DNA of 64,000 nt, taken from positions 2,170,001-2,234,000 of the forward strand of contig NZ_AP027079.1 of assembly GCF_030295385.1 (NCBI RefSeq), written 5' to 3'. The position numbers were made by a program, and so were the translations under genes. Shown here in pieces: positions 7,212-15,662 of the stretch (position 1 is the first letter of the stretch; each line of letters starts with the position of its first letter). The notes below the pieces were generated by a model. The model ran no database searches, was not told the DNA's origin, and saw nothing but the letters and a program-made list of their open reading frames with translations. The stretch is from Geothrix oryzae (GTDB lineage Bacteria > Acidobacteriota > Holophagae > Holophagales > Holophagaceae).

Positions 7212-9830
7212 ATGCGGCGAATCCTCCCCGCCACACTCTGTGCGGCGCTCTGTGCGGCGCCGCTTGCGGCCGGCCTGCCGCCGGGCCTGCTCCCGGCCGC
7301 GGACCACCGGCCCGAAGTGCCCCTGCCGGACCTCGGCGTCCGCTACACGCCCCAGCACGCGCTGCTGGCCTATGTCCGCGCCCTGGCGGCCGCCGCCCCG
7401 GACCGCGTGCGGCTCACGACCCTGAACCTCACGGAGGAGGGCCACGAGCAGCCCTTCCTCGTCATCACCTCGCCCGGGAACCTGAAGCGCCTGGACGAGC
7501 TGCAGGCCCTCAACGCGAAGCTCGCCGACCCGAGATCCTGCGGAGAGGACGAGGCCCGGCGCATCACGGAGACCAACCCCGTCTTCGTCTGGCTGGGCTA
7601 CTCCGTCCACGGGTCCGAGGTCTCCGGTTCCGAAGCGGCCCTGGCCGTGGCCTACCACTTCGCCGCGGCACGCGATCCGGAAGTGCTGAAGCAGCTCGAC
7701 CGCGTGGTGATCCTCATGGACCTCACGCAGAACCCCGATGGACGGGTCCGGCACCTCCAGGCCGTGGCCGAGGCCACCACCCCCTTCAACGCCAACGATC
7801 CGCAGGACGCGCAGAACGCCGCCCGCTGGCCCAGCGGCCGTTTCAACCACCGGCTCTTCGACCTGAACCGCGACTGGGTCTGGCAGACCCAGGGGGAGAC
7901 CCGCGCCAAGACCGCCGCCTTCCTGCGCTGGAACCCGCAGGTGCTGGCCGATCACCACGAGATGTGGCCCGAGGCCTCGTACTACTTCCCCCCCACCATG
8001 CAGCCCATCCACCAGGGACTTCCGGAGCCGTTCGCGGGCCGCTGGCAGGGGGCCTTCGGCCAGGCCCTGGCACGGACTTTCGATGCCCGCGGCTGGGCCT
8101 ACTTCAGCCGCGATGTGTTCGATCTCTTCTACCCCGGCTACGGGGACACCTGGCCCACCTTTCAGGGCGCCGTGGGCATGACCTTCGAGGTGGCGGGCCA
8201 GGGGGGCCCCGCCTACAAGCGGCAGGACGGCGACATCCTCACCCTCGAGGGCCGCCTCAGGCGCCACACGGTCGCCAGCCTCGCCACGGTGGCCACGGCC
8301 GCGGCCGGACACCGGGCCCTGCTCTGGGATTTCCAGCGGACGCGGCGCGAACGCGCCGCCCTGGGCGACCGCGCGGGAGCCTTCCTGCTGGCGGAGGGCG
8401 AAGATCCCGGCCGGACCCGGGCCCTGGCGGACCTGCTGGCCCGCAACGGCATCGAGGTGCTGCGGACCCGGGCGGACCTGCCCACCACCGGACTGGAGGC
8501 CATCGGCCTGACCAAGGCCGCTGCCCTGCCGGCCGGCAGCTACCTGGTGCCTCTGGATCAGCCCCGAGGCGCCCTCGCCCAGGCCCTGCTCGAAGGCGAG
8601 GCCCACATGGGGCCGAAGCCCACCTACGACATCACGGCCTGGAGCCTTCCCCTGGCCTTCCATGTGCCCGCCTGGCACGCGAAGGCCCGGCCGAGGGTGG
8701 CGACCTCCCCCCTGGCCGCCGACGCCGAAAGCCCGCTTGCCGAAGCCGCCTGGGGCTACCTGATCCCCGCCGGTCACGAAGGCGCCGAGCGCACCCTGGC
8801 CGCCCTGCTCCAGGAGGGCTTCAAGGCCACGGCCCTGGCCGAGCCCGCCACCCTCAAGGAGCGCCAGTTCGGCGCCGGCACGGTGGTGCTCCCCAACCGC
8901 ACCAATCCGCCCGCCCTCAGGGCGCGCCTCCAGGCCCTGGCCGCCGCCAACCGCCACCCCGTCGCCGGCGTGGACTCGGCCCAGATGACCACGGGGCCGG
9001 ATCTGGGTTCCAACCGCAGCCTGATCCTGCGCGCCCCCCGCATCGCCGTCCTCATGGACCGGCCGGCCAATCCCATGGCCTTCGGCGCCGTGGCCCACAC
9101 GCTGATCGAATCCGGGCTCCCCTTCGTGCAGCTGCGCGCCGACCGCCTCGGCGCCACCTCGCTTGCGCGGTTCACCCATCTGGTGGTGGTGGACGACGGC
9201 GCCCAGGGCAAGGCCTGGCAGCAGCTCCTCGGCGAGGGCGGGGCGGCCAAGCTGAAGGCCTGGGTCCAGGAGGGCGGCAGCCTGCTGGCCTTCCAGGGCG
9301 GGGCCGTGTACGCCTCGCGCGCGGGGCTCGCCCAGGCCGGCTTCCACTTCCTGGCCAAGACCGCGGAGGAAGCCCGGCTGAAGGAGAAGGATCCCAAGCG
9401 CGAGGCGCCCAAGGCCGATCCCGCGGAGCTGGTGCGGCCCTGGGACAAGCGCGAGGAGCGCGCCCTGGAGGAGAGCATTCCCGGGGCCTTCCTCAAGGCG
9501 CAGGTGGACGGCAGCCACCCCCTGGCCTGGGGCCTCCATGCCGAAGCCGGCGGCGCGGTGCTGGACACCAGCGATCCCATCCTGGAGCTGAGCCCCGGCG
9601 GTGAAAATCCCATCCACTATGCCAAGGAGGACCTGAAGGTCTCCGGCCTGGTCCCCAAGGCCCTGGAGGCGAAGCTCCAACAGACCGCCTACGCCCTGCG
9701 GGAGCGCCTGGGCCAGGGTGCCGTGATCCTGGTGGCGGGCGATCCCGTGTTCCGCGGCCAGACGCCCTTCACCCGCCGCCTGCTGCACAACGCCATCTTC
9801 TTCGGGGCCTACCGGCCTGCGCCAGAATGA
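7212..9830 (+). CDS. Secreted M14 zinc carboxypeptidase with amidotransferase-like C-terminal domain
   Basis: This protein has 872 residues. The signal peptide (MRRILPATLCAALCAAPLAAG) is followed by an M14 metallopeptidase domain. SVHGSEVSGSEAAL carries the HxxE zinc ligands, ADHHEMWPEASYYF supplies a likely third ligand, and GMTFEVAGQGG holds the candidate catalytic Glu. Residues about 610-720 (RIAVLMDRPANPMAFG, then LKAWVQEGGSLLAFQGG) look like a class-I glutamine-amidotransferase-like fold, as in other large bacterial M14 proteins. I start at ATG 7212 because GGGG at 7202-7205 is well placed and the signal peptide begins there. ATG 7200 and TTG 7188 (overlapping the murC stop) are alternatives. 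It probably trims peptides in the periplasm. Confidence 0.85.
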   Translation: MRRILPATLCAALCAAPLAAGLPPGLLPAADHRPEVPLPDLGVRYTPQHALLAYVRALAAAAPDRVRLTTLNLTEEGHEQPFLVITSPGNLKRLDELQALNAKLADPRSCGEDEARRITETNPVFVWLGYSVHGSEVSGSEAALAVAYHFAAARDPEVLKQLDRVVILMDLTQNPDGRVRHLQAVAEATTPFNANDPQDAQNAARWPSGRFNHRLFDLNRDWVWQTQGETRAKTAAFLRWNPQVLADHHEMWPEASYYFPPTMQPIHQGLPEPFAGRWQGAFGQALARTFDARGWAYFSRDVFDLFYPGYGDTWPTFQGAVGMTFEVAGQGGPAYKRQDGDILTLEGRLRRHTVASLATVATAAAGHRALLWDFQRTRRERAALGDRAGAFLLAEGEDPGRTRALADLLARNGIEVLRTRADLPTTGLEAIGLTKAAALPAGSYLVPLDQPRGALAQALLEGEAHMGPKPTYDITAWSLPLAFHVPAWHAKARPRVATSPLAADAESPLAEAAWGYLIPAGHEGAERTLAALLQEGFKATALAEPATLKERQFGAGTVVLPNRTNPPALRARLQALAAANRHPVAGVDSAQMTTGPDLGSNRSLILRAPRIAVLMDRPANPMAFGAVAHTLIESGLPFVQLRADRLGATSLARFTHLVVVDDGAQGKAWQQLLGEGGAAKLKAWVQEGGSLLAFQGGAVYASRAGLAQAGFHFLAKTAEEARLKEKDPKREAPKADPAELVRPWDKREERALEESIPGAFLKAQVDGSHPLAWGLHAEAGGAVLDTSDPILELSPGGENPIHYAKEDLKVSGLVPKALEAKLQQTAYALRERLGQGAVILVAGDPVFRGQTPFTRRLLHNAIFFGAYRPAPE

Positions 9831-9852
9831 GACCCGGAATGAGGGGCGCTCC

Positions 9853-10437
9853 ATGACGAATCCCAGCGGCCTCCGCTTTACCCTCGCCATCACCGGCGCT
9901 TCGGGCTCCGCGTTCGGCGTGGCCGTCCTGCGGCGGATGTCCGCGAACCCGGCGGTGGCGCACATCGCGCTGCTGCTCTCGCCCACCGGGAAGCGCTGCC
10001 TGCTGGACGAGACCGGCCTCACCCCGAGGGACCTGGCCGCGCTGCCCAAGGTGGGCCTGCGGGACGAGCGGGACCTGGGCGCCGACATCTCCTCGGGCTC
10101 GTACCGCCTCGACGGCATGGCGCTCGTGCCTTGCAGCGCCGGGGCCCTGGGCCGCATCGCCTCGGGCGTGAGCGAATCCCTGGTGAGCCGCGCGGCGGAT
10201 GTGTGCCTGAAGGAGCGCCGGCCCCTCGTGCTCTGCCTGCGGGAGACCCCCCTGAACCGCGTGCACCTGGAGAACATGCTCCGCGTCCACGACGCGGGCG
10301 CCGTGGTCATGCCCATCATGCCCGGCTTCTACAGCGGCCCGAAGACGCTGGACGACCTGTTCGACACCTTCGCCACCCGCGTGCTGGATCAACTGGGCCT
10401 GCGCGAGGACGATCCGCGGCGGTGGCGGGAGCCCTGA
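9853..10437 (+). CDS. ubiX: UbiX-family flavin prenyltransferase
   Basis: UbiX attaches a dimethylallyl group to FMN to make prenylated FMN, the cofactor of UbiD-type decarboxylases. The 194-residue protein shows the flavin-binding start FTLAITGASGSAFGVAVLRRM and the conserved PCSAGALGRIASGVS. It continues with RPLVLCLRETPLNRVHLENML and VVMPIMPGFYSGPKTLDDL. All of this is typical of the family, as is the length. No ubiD is in the window, so the partner (quinone or aromatic-acid decarboxylase) cannot be named. It ends 4 bases before the convergent ftsX stop, with no terminator between. Confidence 0.93.
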   Translation: MTNPSGLRFTLAITGASGSAFGVAVLRRMSANPAVAHIALLLSPTGKRCLLDETGLTPRDLAALPKVGLRDERDLGADISSGSYRLDGMALVPCSAGALGRIASGVSESLVSRAADVCLKERRPLVLCLRETPLNRVHLENMLRVHDAGAVVMPIMPGFYSGPKTLDDLFDTFATRVLDQLGLREDDPRRWREP

Positions 10438-10441
10438 GGCT

Positions 10442-11371
10442 TCAGCCCGACCCTTCCATCAGCGCCGCCTCTTCGCGCTGGGCGCGGCGGGTGGTCCAGA
10501 AGGCCCACAGAGCGCCCAGGGCGCCGGTGCCCGCGCCGAGCAGGGCCAGGGCCAGCATGCTCCAGGGCGAGAAAAAGCCCAGCCGCGCCAGTTCCACCAG
10601 CAGCGGGGACAGGTTGCCAAAGCCCCGGGAGACGGGCAGCCACAGGCCGAAGAGACCCGCCAGGGCCAGCAGGCTGCCGCCCAGGCCCAGCAGCGCGCCC
10701 TCCAGCACCAGCGGCGTGCGGATGTAGCCTTCGGAGGCTCCCACTAGGCGCATGATCGTGATCTCTTCCTCGCGGGCCAGGATGCTCATGCGGATGACAT
10801 TGCCCGTGGCGAACCCCGCGGCCACCAGCAGCACCACGCCCAGGCTGGCCAGGGCGGAACGCAGCATGCGGGCCATGCGCTGCAGCTGCTCCAGCCGCTC
10901 CTGATCCGCCAGCACATCTCCGATGCCCGGCAGGCTCCGCAGGCTCTCGCCCACTTCCACGGACTTGCCCCCCGCGGCGAGGTCCTGGCGGAGGCTCAGC
11001 TCCAGGCTTTCGGGCAGCGCGTCCTGGCCGGCGCTTTCCAGCAGCAACCCGGCCTCGCGGGTGGCGGACTGGAACCGCTTGCGGTTCTCCTCGGCCGTGA
11101 CCCGGCGCACCTCGCGGAAGCGCGGGTCGCGGCGCAGGCGGGCCTCCGCTTCATCGAGGGACTTCCCCTCCGCGGCGTAGGCCACCACCTTGGCCATGCC
11201 CTCCAACTGCCCCACGAAGCGGTCGAGGCTTTCCACCAGCAGCAGCCCGCCGCCGGCCAGCAGGAGGCCGGAGGCCAGGGTCAGCACGGCCAGGAGGTAC
11301 TGGCCGCGATGGCGGAAGAGGTCCCGGGTCACATCCTGCAGCAGCAGGCCCAGCAACCTCAGGGTCGTCAT
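10442..11371 (-). CDS. ftsX: Cell-division permease-like protein FtsX
   Basis: FtsX pairs with the ATPase FtsE at the septum and controls cell-wall hydrolases. The 309-residue protein has one N-terminal membrane segment (YLLAVLTLASGLLLAGGGLLLV) and an extracytoplasmic domain of about 115 residues. Three C-terminal segments follow, with EEEITIMRLVGASEGYIRTPLVLEGALLG, the conserved FtsX core, just after the first of these. Topology and length match the family. Unusually, ftsE is not adjacent; the gene is instead coupled by ATGA to a lipoprotein gene. Confidence 0.88.
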   Translation of the reverse strand: MTTLRLLGLLLQDVTRDLFRHRGQYLLAVLTLASGLLLAGGGLLLVESLDRFVGQLEGMAKVVAYAAEGKSLDEAEARLRRDPRFREVRRVTAEENRKRFQSATREAGLLLESAGQDALPESLELSLRQDLAAGGKSVEVGESLRSLPGIGDVLADQERLEQLQRMARMLRSALASLGVVLLVAAGFATGNVIRMSILAREEEITIMRLVGASEGYIRTPLVLEGALLGLGGSLLALAGLFGLWLPVSRGFGNLSPLLVELARLGFFSPWSMLALALLGAGTGALGALWAFWTTRRAQREEAALMEGSG

Positions 11372-12450
11372 GAGGCGTTCCCGTCGATGGCCGCGCCCTT
11401 CAGGACCGACCCGGAGGGGGTCACCGTGACGACCTTCGCCGCCGTGCCGCCCAGGGGCGACTTCCAGAGGTAGATCGTGCCGTAGCCCACGGTGCCCTGG
11501 CCCGGCAGGCCCACCAGCCAGTCCTTGGTGCCGGGATGGGAGAGCACCCTGAGATTCGGCTGGTCCGTGGCGCTTCCCAGCGTGGCGGCCGGGGCCTGGT
11601 TGTAGGACAGGCCGAACTGCCCGACGCGGAAGGCCTGGATCGGCGCGGCGGTGCTGCCCGCATCCGTGTTGTGGCGGCCCACGAAGAGGTAGCCGTTGGC
11701 CGTGTCGAGGGCCATGACGCCGTAGATGCCGAGCCCCGTCGAGCTGCCGAGGATGACCTGGGCCGGGTCGAACCCGGCGGCGGTCCCCTTGCGGAGGCGC
11801 GGCCCCGTCAGGGCGTCCATGCCCACGGGATTGCCGTCCTTCAGGAAGGCGTAGACGACGCCCGAGGCCGCGGCCACGCCGGTACCCCCGGCATCCCCGC
11901 TCATCTGGATCGCCTGGAGGGAGACCGAGGCGTCCTGGAACTGGCCGCTGGCGCCGGGCACGGCCCAGATGCGCGTGCCGTTGTCTCCGGATTCGGTGAT
12001 GTAGAGGCTGTCGTTCTGGGTGTCGAGGCTGCTCTGGCCGAACTTCCCGTTGGTGAGGCGGTCGCCGCTGGACAGGCGGAAGGAGACCACATCGATGCTG
12101 GACACGGAGCCCGTCTGGGAGCGGATGCGGCTCAGCCGGACGATGTCGCCGGTGTCCGACACCAGGTAGAGCAGGCCGCGCTGGCTGTCGAAGCACACCC
12201 CGCCCCAGGCCAGGTTGGTGACCTTGCTGAACAGGTTGGAAGTGATCTGGTAGGTGGGCGCGAGCGCGGTGGTGCTGCTGTACAGCGCGTTCAGGTCCGT
12301 CCAGACGAACACCTTGCTGGTGGTGGTGTCGAAGGCGTAGAGGGCCGCGCCTCCGGTGCCCCCGGAAGAGCCGCCGGTGTCGGTCTCCTTGCAGGCCAGG
12401 GAGAGCAGCAGGACTGAGGCCAGGAGGCCCTGGAAGAGACGATTCATCAT
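11368..12450 (-). CDS. Lipoprotein with beta-propeller-like repeats
   Basis: This 360-residue protein starts with a lipoprotein signal (MNRLFQGLLASVLLLSLAC), with the lipid-carrying Cys at residue 20 of the MM start. A Gly/Ser/Thr linker follows. The rest has short repeating strands such as LYAFDTTTSKVFVW, CFDSQRGLLYLVSD, LDTQNDSLYITES and ALDTANGYLFVGR, spaced roughly 45-60 residues apart, as in beta-propeller or NHL-like folds. It is probably exported and anchored in the outer membrane. It lies between a DUF4388 gene and ftsX in one minus-strand operon, but a functional link to division is not shown. Confidence 0.75.
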   Translation of the reverse strand: MMNRLFQGLLASVLLLSLACKETDTGGSSGGTGGAALYAFDTTTSKVFVWTDLNALYSSTTALAPTYQITSNLFSKVTNLAWGGVCFDSQRGLLYLVSDTGDIVRLSRIRSQTGSVSSIDVVSFRLSSGDRLTNGKFGQSSLDTQNDSLYITESGDNGTRIWAVPGASGQFQDASVSLQAIQMSGDAGGTGVAAASGVVYAFLKDGNPVGMDALTGPRLRKGTAAGFDPAQVILGSSTGLGIYGVMALDTANGYLFVGRHNTDAGSTAAPIQAFRVGQFGLSYNQAPAATLGSATDQPNLRVLSHPGTKDWLVGLPGQGTVGYGTIYLWKSPLGGTAAKVVTVTPSGSVLKGAAIDGNAS

Positions 12451-12460
12451 GGTCGGCCGC

Positions 12461-13540
12461 CTACTTGGACGCGAAGAGCGCCTTCAGGTGCGTGTTCAGG
12501 GTGCGCACCATGTCAGCATCACAGCCCGCATCCACGGCGCCCCGGCTGATGGCCAGGGCCAATCCCTTCACCGCTTCGGGGCCATCGCCGGAGATGATCT
12601 GCTGGGTGGCCTTGGCCTGGAGCCGGTTGACCATCTCGTGCTGGACCTCGGGCAGGACCGTCTTCGCGGCCTGGGCGATGCGCTGGGTGAAGTTCATGAG
12701 CTTGACCATGCGCTGGGGGTCGTCCACGGGCGCGGGCTTGGGGGTCAGGGGCGGGGCACCGCCGGCGACGCCGCCACCCACCGTCACGGGGATGGCCTCG
12801 TCCCCGTCGGGGAAGCCCTGGGCCTGGGGGGGAGGCGCGTGGCGCTGGAGCGGCACGATGGCCGTGTCCTCCTCGCGGGAGTTGGTAATCACGGGCGGAG
12901 GCGCACCGCCGAGCAGCGCGGAGACCGGCACCAGATCCTGGCCCGGCTCCTTGGCCGGGGCCGCGGGCGCATCGACTTTGGGGGGCTTGCCGCTGCGGAG
13001 GCCCTTCAGCACCACATGGCCCGCCATCACCAGGCCATAGAGATCCTTGGCGATGGTCAGCACGGGCTTCTGCATCACCTCGGCCACTTCCGCCACGCTG
13101 AAATAGCCCGTGGCGAGCGCCAGGACCCGGGCCTCGCGGGGGTTGACGCCATGCGGGGTCTCGCCGGGAAGCAGCGTGGAAGCCGGATAGAGGTCCACGG
13201 ACGGGACCTTCTGGCTGATGACGCGCCATTCGTCCATGCGGCGGCCCAGCTCCATCAGGATGGAGGCGTTGGGTTTGTTGATGGTGGCCGGCACCTCCGG
13301 CGTCACCTCCTCGAACCGGTAGTTGCCTTCGAGCCAAAGGGCCACTTCCATGAGGGCCTCGAAGCCCTCCCCCGAGTGGGTGACCGCGTGGATGATGCGG
13401 CCATCCTTAAGGTAGATGCGGGCCTTGGAGGCTTCCTGCTGCACATGGAAGCACCCCGATTTCCCGCCCTGACTCACGAGCTGGATGATGTCGGGCAGCG
13501 GCGCCTCGCGCATGGAGCCTTGGATCACACCCTGGGACAT
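12461..13540 (-). CDS. DUF4388 domain protein
   Basis: Residues 1-110 of 359 match DUF4388, a domain related to the PatA N-terminus, with MREAPLPDIIQLVSQGGKSGCFHV followed by RIYLKDGRIIHAVTHSGEGFEALMEVALWLEGNYRF. These proteins often occur with two-component or c-di-GMP signalling in deltaproteobacteria and acidobacteria. Residues about 140-185 look like a small winged-helix-type segment (ARVLALATGYFSVAEVAEVM). A Pro/Ala-rich linker leads to a helical C-terminus. It is the first gene of the operon with the lipoprotein and ftsX. RBS AGAGGA lies upstream, and a weak -10 (TATAGG, 13570-13575) can be seen on the minus strand. Confidence 0.8.
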   Translation of the reverse strand: MSQGVIQGSMREAPLPDIIQLVSQGGKSGCFHVQQEASKARIYLKDGRIIHAVTHSGEGFEALMEVALWLEGNYRFEEVTPEVPATINKPNASILMELGRRMDEWRVISQKVPSVDLYPASTLLPGETPHGVNPREARVLALATGYFSVAEVAEVMQKPVLTIAKDLYGLVMAGHVVLKGLRSGKPPKVDAPAAPAKEPGQDLVPVSALLGGAPPPVITNSREEDTAIVPLQRHAPPPQAQGFPDGDEAIPVTVGGGVAGGAPPLTPKPAPVDDPQRMVKLMNFTQRIAQAAKTVLPEVQHEMVNRLQAKATQQIISGDGPEAVKGLALAISRGAVDAGCDADMVRTLNTHLKALFASK

Positions 13541-13644
13541 GGGTTGTTCCTCTCGGGGAAACTGACAGCCTATAAGAAGATGCTCAACCTTACCACGGAG
13601 TGCGCCCTTCCCCCCCGGCTCCTCCTGCGCGATGCTGGGGTTCC

Positions 13645-14778
13645 ATGAGCGACCGCCCCGACTCCCCCTTCGCCCCCATCGAGCAGGCCATCGAGGCCAT
13701 CCGGCAGGGTCACATGATCGTGGTCGTGGACGACGAGGACCGGGAGAATGAGGGGGACCTCACCCTGGCCGCCGAGCATGTCTCGCCGGAAGCCATCGCC
13801 TTCATGGCCACCCATGGGCGCGGACTCATCTGCGCCGCCCTGGAGGGCCCGGCCCTGGACCGCCTGCAGATCCCGCTCATGGTCCGGGACAACACCAGCC
13901 CCTTCGAGACGGCCTTCTGCGTGTCCGTGGAAGCCCGGGAAGGTACCACCACCGGGATCAGCGCCCAGGACCGCTCGCGCACCATCCAGGCCCTCATCGC
14001 CCCGGACGCCAAGCCCCAGCACTTCGTGAAGCCCGGCCATGTCTTCCCCCTGCGGGCCCGCCCGGGCGGCGTCCTCACCCGCACGGGCCAGACCGAGGCC
14101 AGCGTGGACCTGGCCCGGCTCGCGGGCCTGCATCCCAGCGGCGTGATCTGCGAAATCATGAAGGACGACGGGACCATGGCCCGGGTGCCGGACCTGATCC
14201 CCTTCTGCCGCCAGCACGGCCTGCTCCTCGTGACCGTGGCCGATCTCGTGGCCTACCGGCTCCGTCAGGAGCCCCTCGTCGCCCACCTCGAGACCCGCAC
14301 TATGTCCAGCCAGTGGGGCGATCTGAAGGTCCACCGCTTCCGCAGCCTGCTGGATGGCGGCAGCCACCTGGCCTTCGTGCTGGGCGACCTGGGCACCGGG
14401 GCCCCGCCCCTGGTCCGGGTCCATGTGGAGACCCTGCCGGACGACCTGCACGGATTCCAGACCGGCCTGTTCCAGAAGGCCATGGCCGCCCTGGCCAAGG
14501 AGGGTCGCGGCGCCCTCGTGTACCTCCGCCGCCATGCCCATACCCCCGGCGTCGCCGAGGAAGGGCAGGCCCAGCCCCAGGCCATGAGCGACCGCGATTT
14601 CGGCGTGGGCGCCCAGATCCTCCAGCAGCTCGGGATTGGAAAAATGCGCCTCCTCAGCAGGCATGAAACCAAGTACATTGGGCTTCGCGGCTTCGGCCTC
14701 GACATCTGCGCGCATGTGCCCCTGGAACCCTCCACGGACCAGGCCCTCCCGGAACACCCCTCCACGGAACCGCGTTGA
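13645..14778 (+). CDS. ribB: 3,4-dihydroxy-2-butanone-4-phosphate synthase fused to a degenerate GTP cyclohydrolase II domain (RibBX type)
   Basis: The N-terminal half (about residues 1-210 of 377) makes dihydroxybutanone phosphate from ribulose 5-phosphate for riboflavin. It has DDEDRENEGDL at 29-39 and LARLAGLHPSGVICEIMKDDGTMAR. The usual RxGHTEA motif reads RTGQTEA, with Gln149 where E. coli RibB has a metal-binding His. The C-terminal half aligns with RibA (GDLKVHRFRSLLDGGSHLAFV, then DFGVGAQILQQLG). However, the CxxGDxxxxxxCxC zinc motif is replaced by ETLPDDLHGFQTGLF, with no cysteines, so GTP cyclohydrolase II activity is unlikely. Start ATG 13645; ATG 13600 is less likely. Its stop overlaps the TTG start of the next gene. 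Confidence 0.9.
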   Translation: MSDRPDSPFAPIEQAIEAIRQGHMIVVVDDEDRENEGDLTLAAEHVSPEAIAFMATHGRGLICAALEGPALDRLQIPLMVRDNTSPFETAFCVSVEAREGTTTGISAQDRSRTIQALIAPDAKPQHFVKPGHVFPLRARPGGVLTRTGQTEASVDLARLAGLHPSGVICEIMKDDGTMARVPDLIPFCRQHGLLLVTVADLVAYRLRQEPLVAHLETRTMSSQWGDLKVHRFRSLLDGGSHLAFVLGDLGTGAPPLVRVHVETLPDDLHGFQTGLFQKAMAALAKEGRGALVYLRRHAHTPGVAEEGQAQPQAMSDRDFGVGAQILQQLGIGKMRLLSRHETKYIGLRGFGLDICAHVPLEPSTDQALPEHPSTEPR

Positions 14779-15269
14779 TCGACACCCGCTTCCTGACCCA
14801 GTCGCCCCTGTTCAGGAATCTGGACGAGGCCGAGCGCGCCCAGATCCTGATGATCGGCCGGGTCCGCCCCGTCCAGGCCGGCGAGGTGATCTTCAAGGAA
14901 GGCGATGCCGGGGACGGCCTGTTCATCGTGCTCAAGGGGTCGATCCGCATCTCCAAGCGCAGCGCCACCGGTGAGGAGGCCCTGGCCGTGCTGGAGCCGC
15001 CCGCCTACTTCGGCGAGATGGCCCTCATCGACCTCGCCGCCCGGGCCGCGGATGCCATCGCCAATGAGCCCTCCGAACTCTTCTTCATCCCCCTGCAGGA
15101 CCTCCAGGCCCTGATCGAATCCCAGCACAAGGTCGCCCTGAAGATCCTCTACGCCCTCTGTGAAGTGCTCGCCCAGCGTCTCCGCGAAACCAACGAACGC
15201 TACATGAACATCTTCACCATCGCCCAGTGGGGCGGCGCCAACCCCGACGGCCCCTCCCCCCTACCCTAA
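14775..15269 (+). CDS. Cyclic-nucleotide-binding-domain protein without a DNA-binding domain
   Basis: The whole 164-residue protein is one cNMP-binding fold. FLTQSPLFRNLDEAERAQIL is the entry helix, VIFKEGDAGDGLFIVLKGSIRI the beta-roll, and YFGEMALIDLAARAADAIA the phosphate-binding cassette. A single C-terminal helix follows. No Crp-type helix-turn-helix is present, so it is not a transcription factor on its own and may act through protein contacts. The start is TTG 14775, overlapping the ribB stop as TTGA. It lies in the ribB-cNMP-trxA cluster. Confidence 0.85.
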   Translation: MIDTRFLTQSPLFRNLDEAERAQILMIGRVRPVQAGEVIFKEGDAGDGLFIVLKGSIRISKRSATGEEALAVLEPPAYFGEMALIDLAARAADAIANEPSELFFIPLQDLQALIESQHKVALKILYALCEVLAQRLRETNERYMNIFTIAQWGGANPDGPSPLP

Positions 15270-15288
15270 GAACTTGAAAGGAGTTCCC

Positions 15289-15609
15289 ATGTCCGACCTC
15301 GTAGCCCACATCACCGACGCCGACTTCCCCCAGGCCGTCGCGCAGGGCGTCACCCTCGTGGATTTCTGGGCCCCCTGGTGCGGCCCCTGCAAGATGATCG
15401 CCCCCGTCCTGGACGAGCTGGCCGCCGAAATGAAGGGCCAGGCCAAGTTCGTGAAGATGAATGTGGACGAGAACCCCCAGGTCGCCGGCCAGTTCGGCAT
15501 CATGAGCATCCCCACGCTCATCGTCTTCAAGGACGGCAAGCCCGTGAACAAGCTCATCGGCGGCCAGCCCAAGCCCCAGCTCAAGGCCTTCGTCGAGAGC
15601 GCGTTCTAA
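15289..15609 (+). CDS. trxA: Thioredoxin
   Basis: This 106-residue thioredoxin has the active site FWAPWCGPCKMIAPVLDELA and the cis-Pro loop IMSIPTLIVFKDG. It keeps cytoplasmic protein thiols reduced and supplies electrons to reductases. The RBS AAAGGAG (15277-15283) is ideally spaced from ATG 15289. It is the last gene of the plus-strand run and is followed by a strong bidirectional terminator. Confidence 0.97.
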   Translation: MSDLVAHITDADFPQAVAQGVTLVDFWAPWCGPCKMIAPVLDELAAEMKGQAKFVKMNVDENPQVAGQFGIMSIPTLIVFKDGKPVNKLIGGQPKPQLKAFVESAF

Positions 15610-15626
15610 TCCGCGCCCGTCCCTGC

Positions 15627-15656
15627 GGAAAACGCGGCCTCCAGGCCGCGTTTTCC
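15627..15656. terminator. Bidirectional intrinsic terminator
   Basis: GGAAAACGCGGCCT (15627-15640) and AGGCCGCGTTTTCC (15643-15656) form a perfect 14-bp stem. The A-run and T-run at its base serve both the plus-strand trxA and the minus-strand regulator that converge here. Confidence 0.9.
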
Positions 15657-15662
15657 GTGTGG

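Noticed and set aside
10437-10442. Terminator between ubiX and ftsX
   Set aside because: The gap is only 4 bases and I see no hairpin; transcripts probably overlap.
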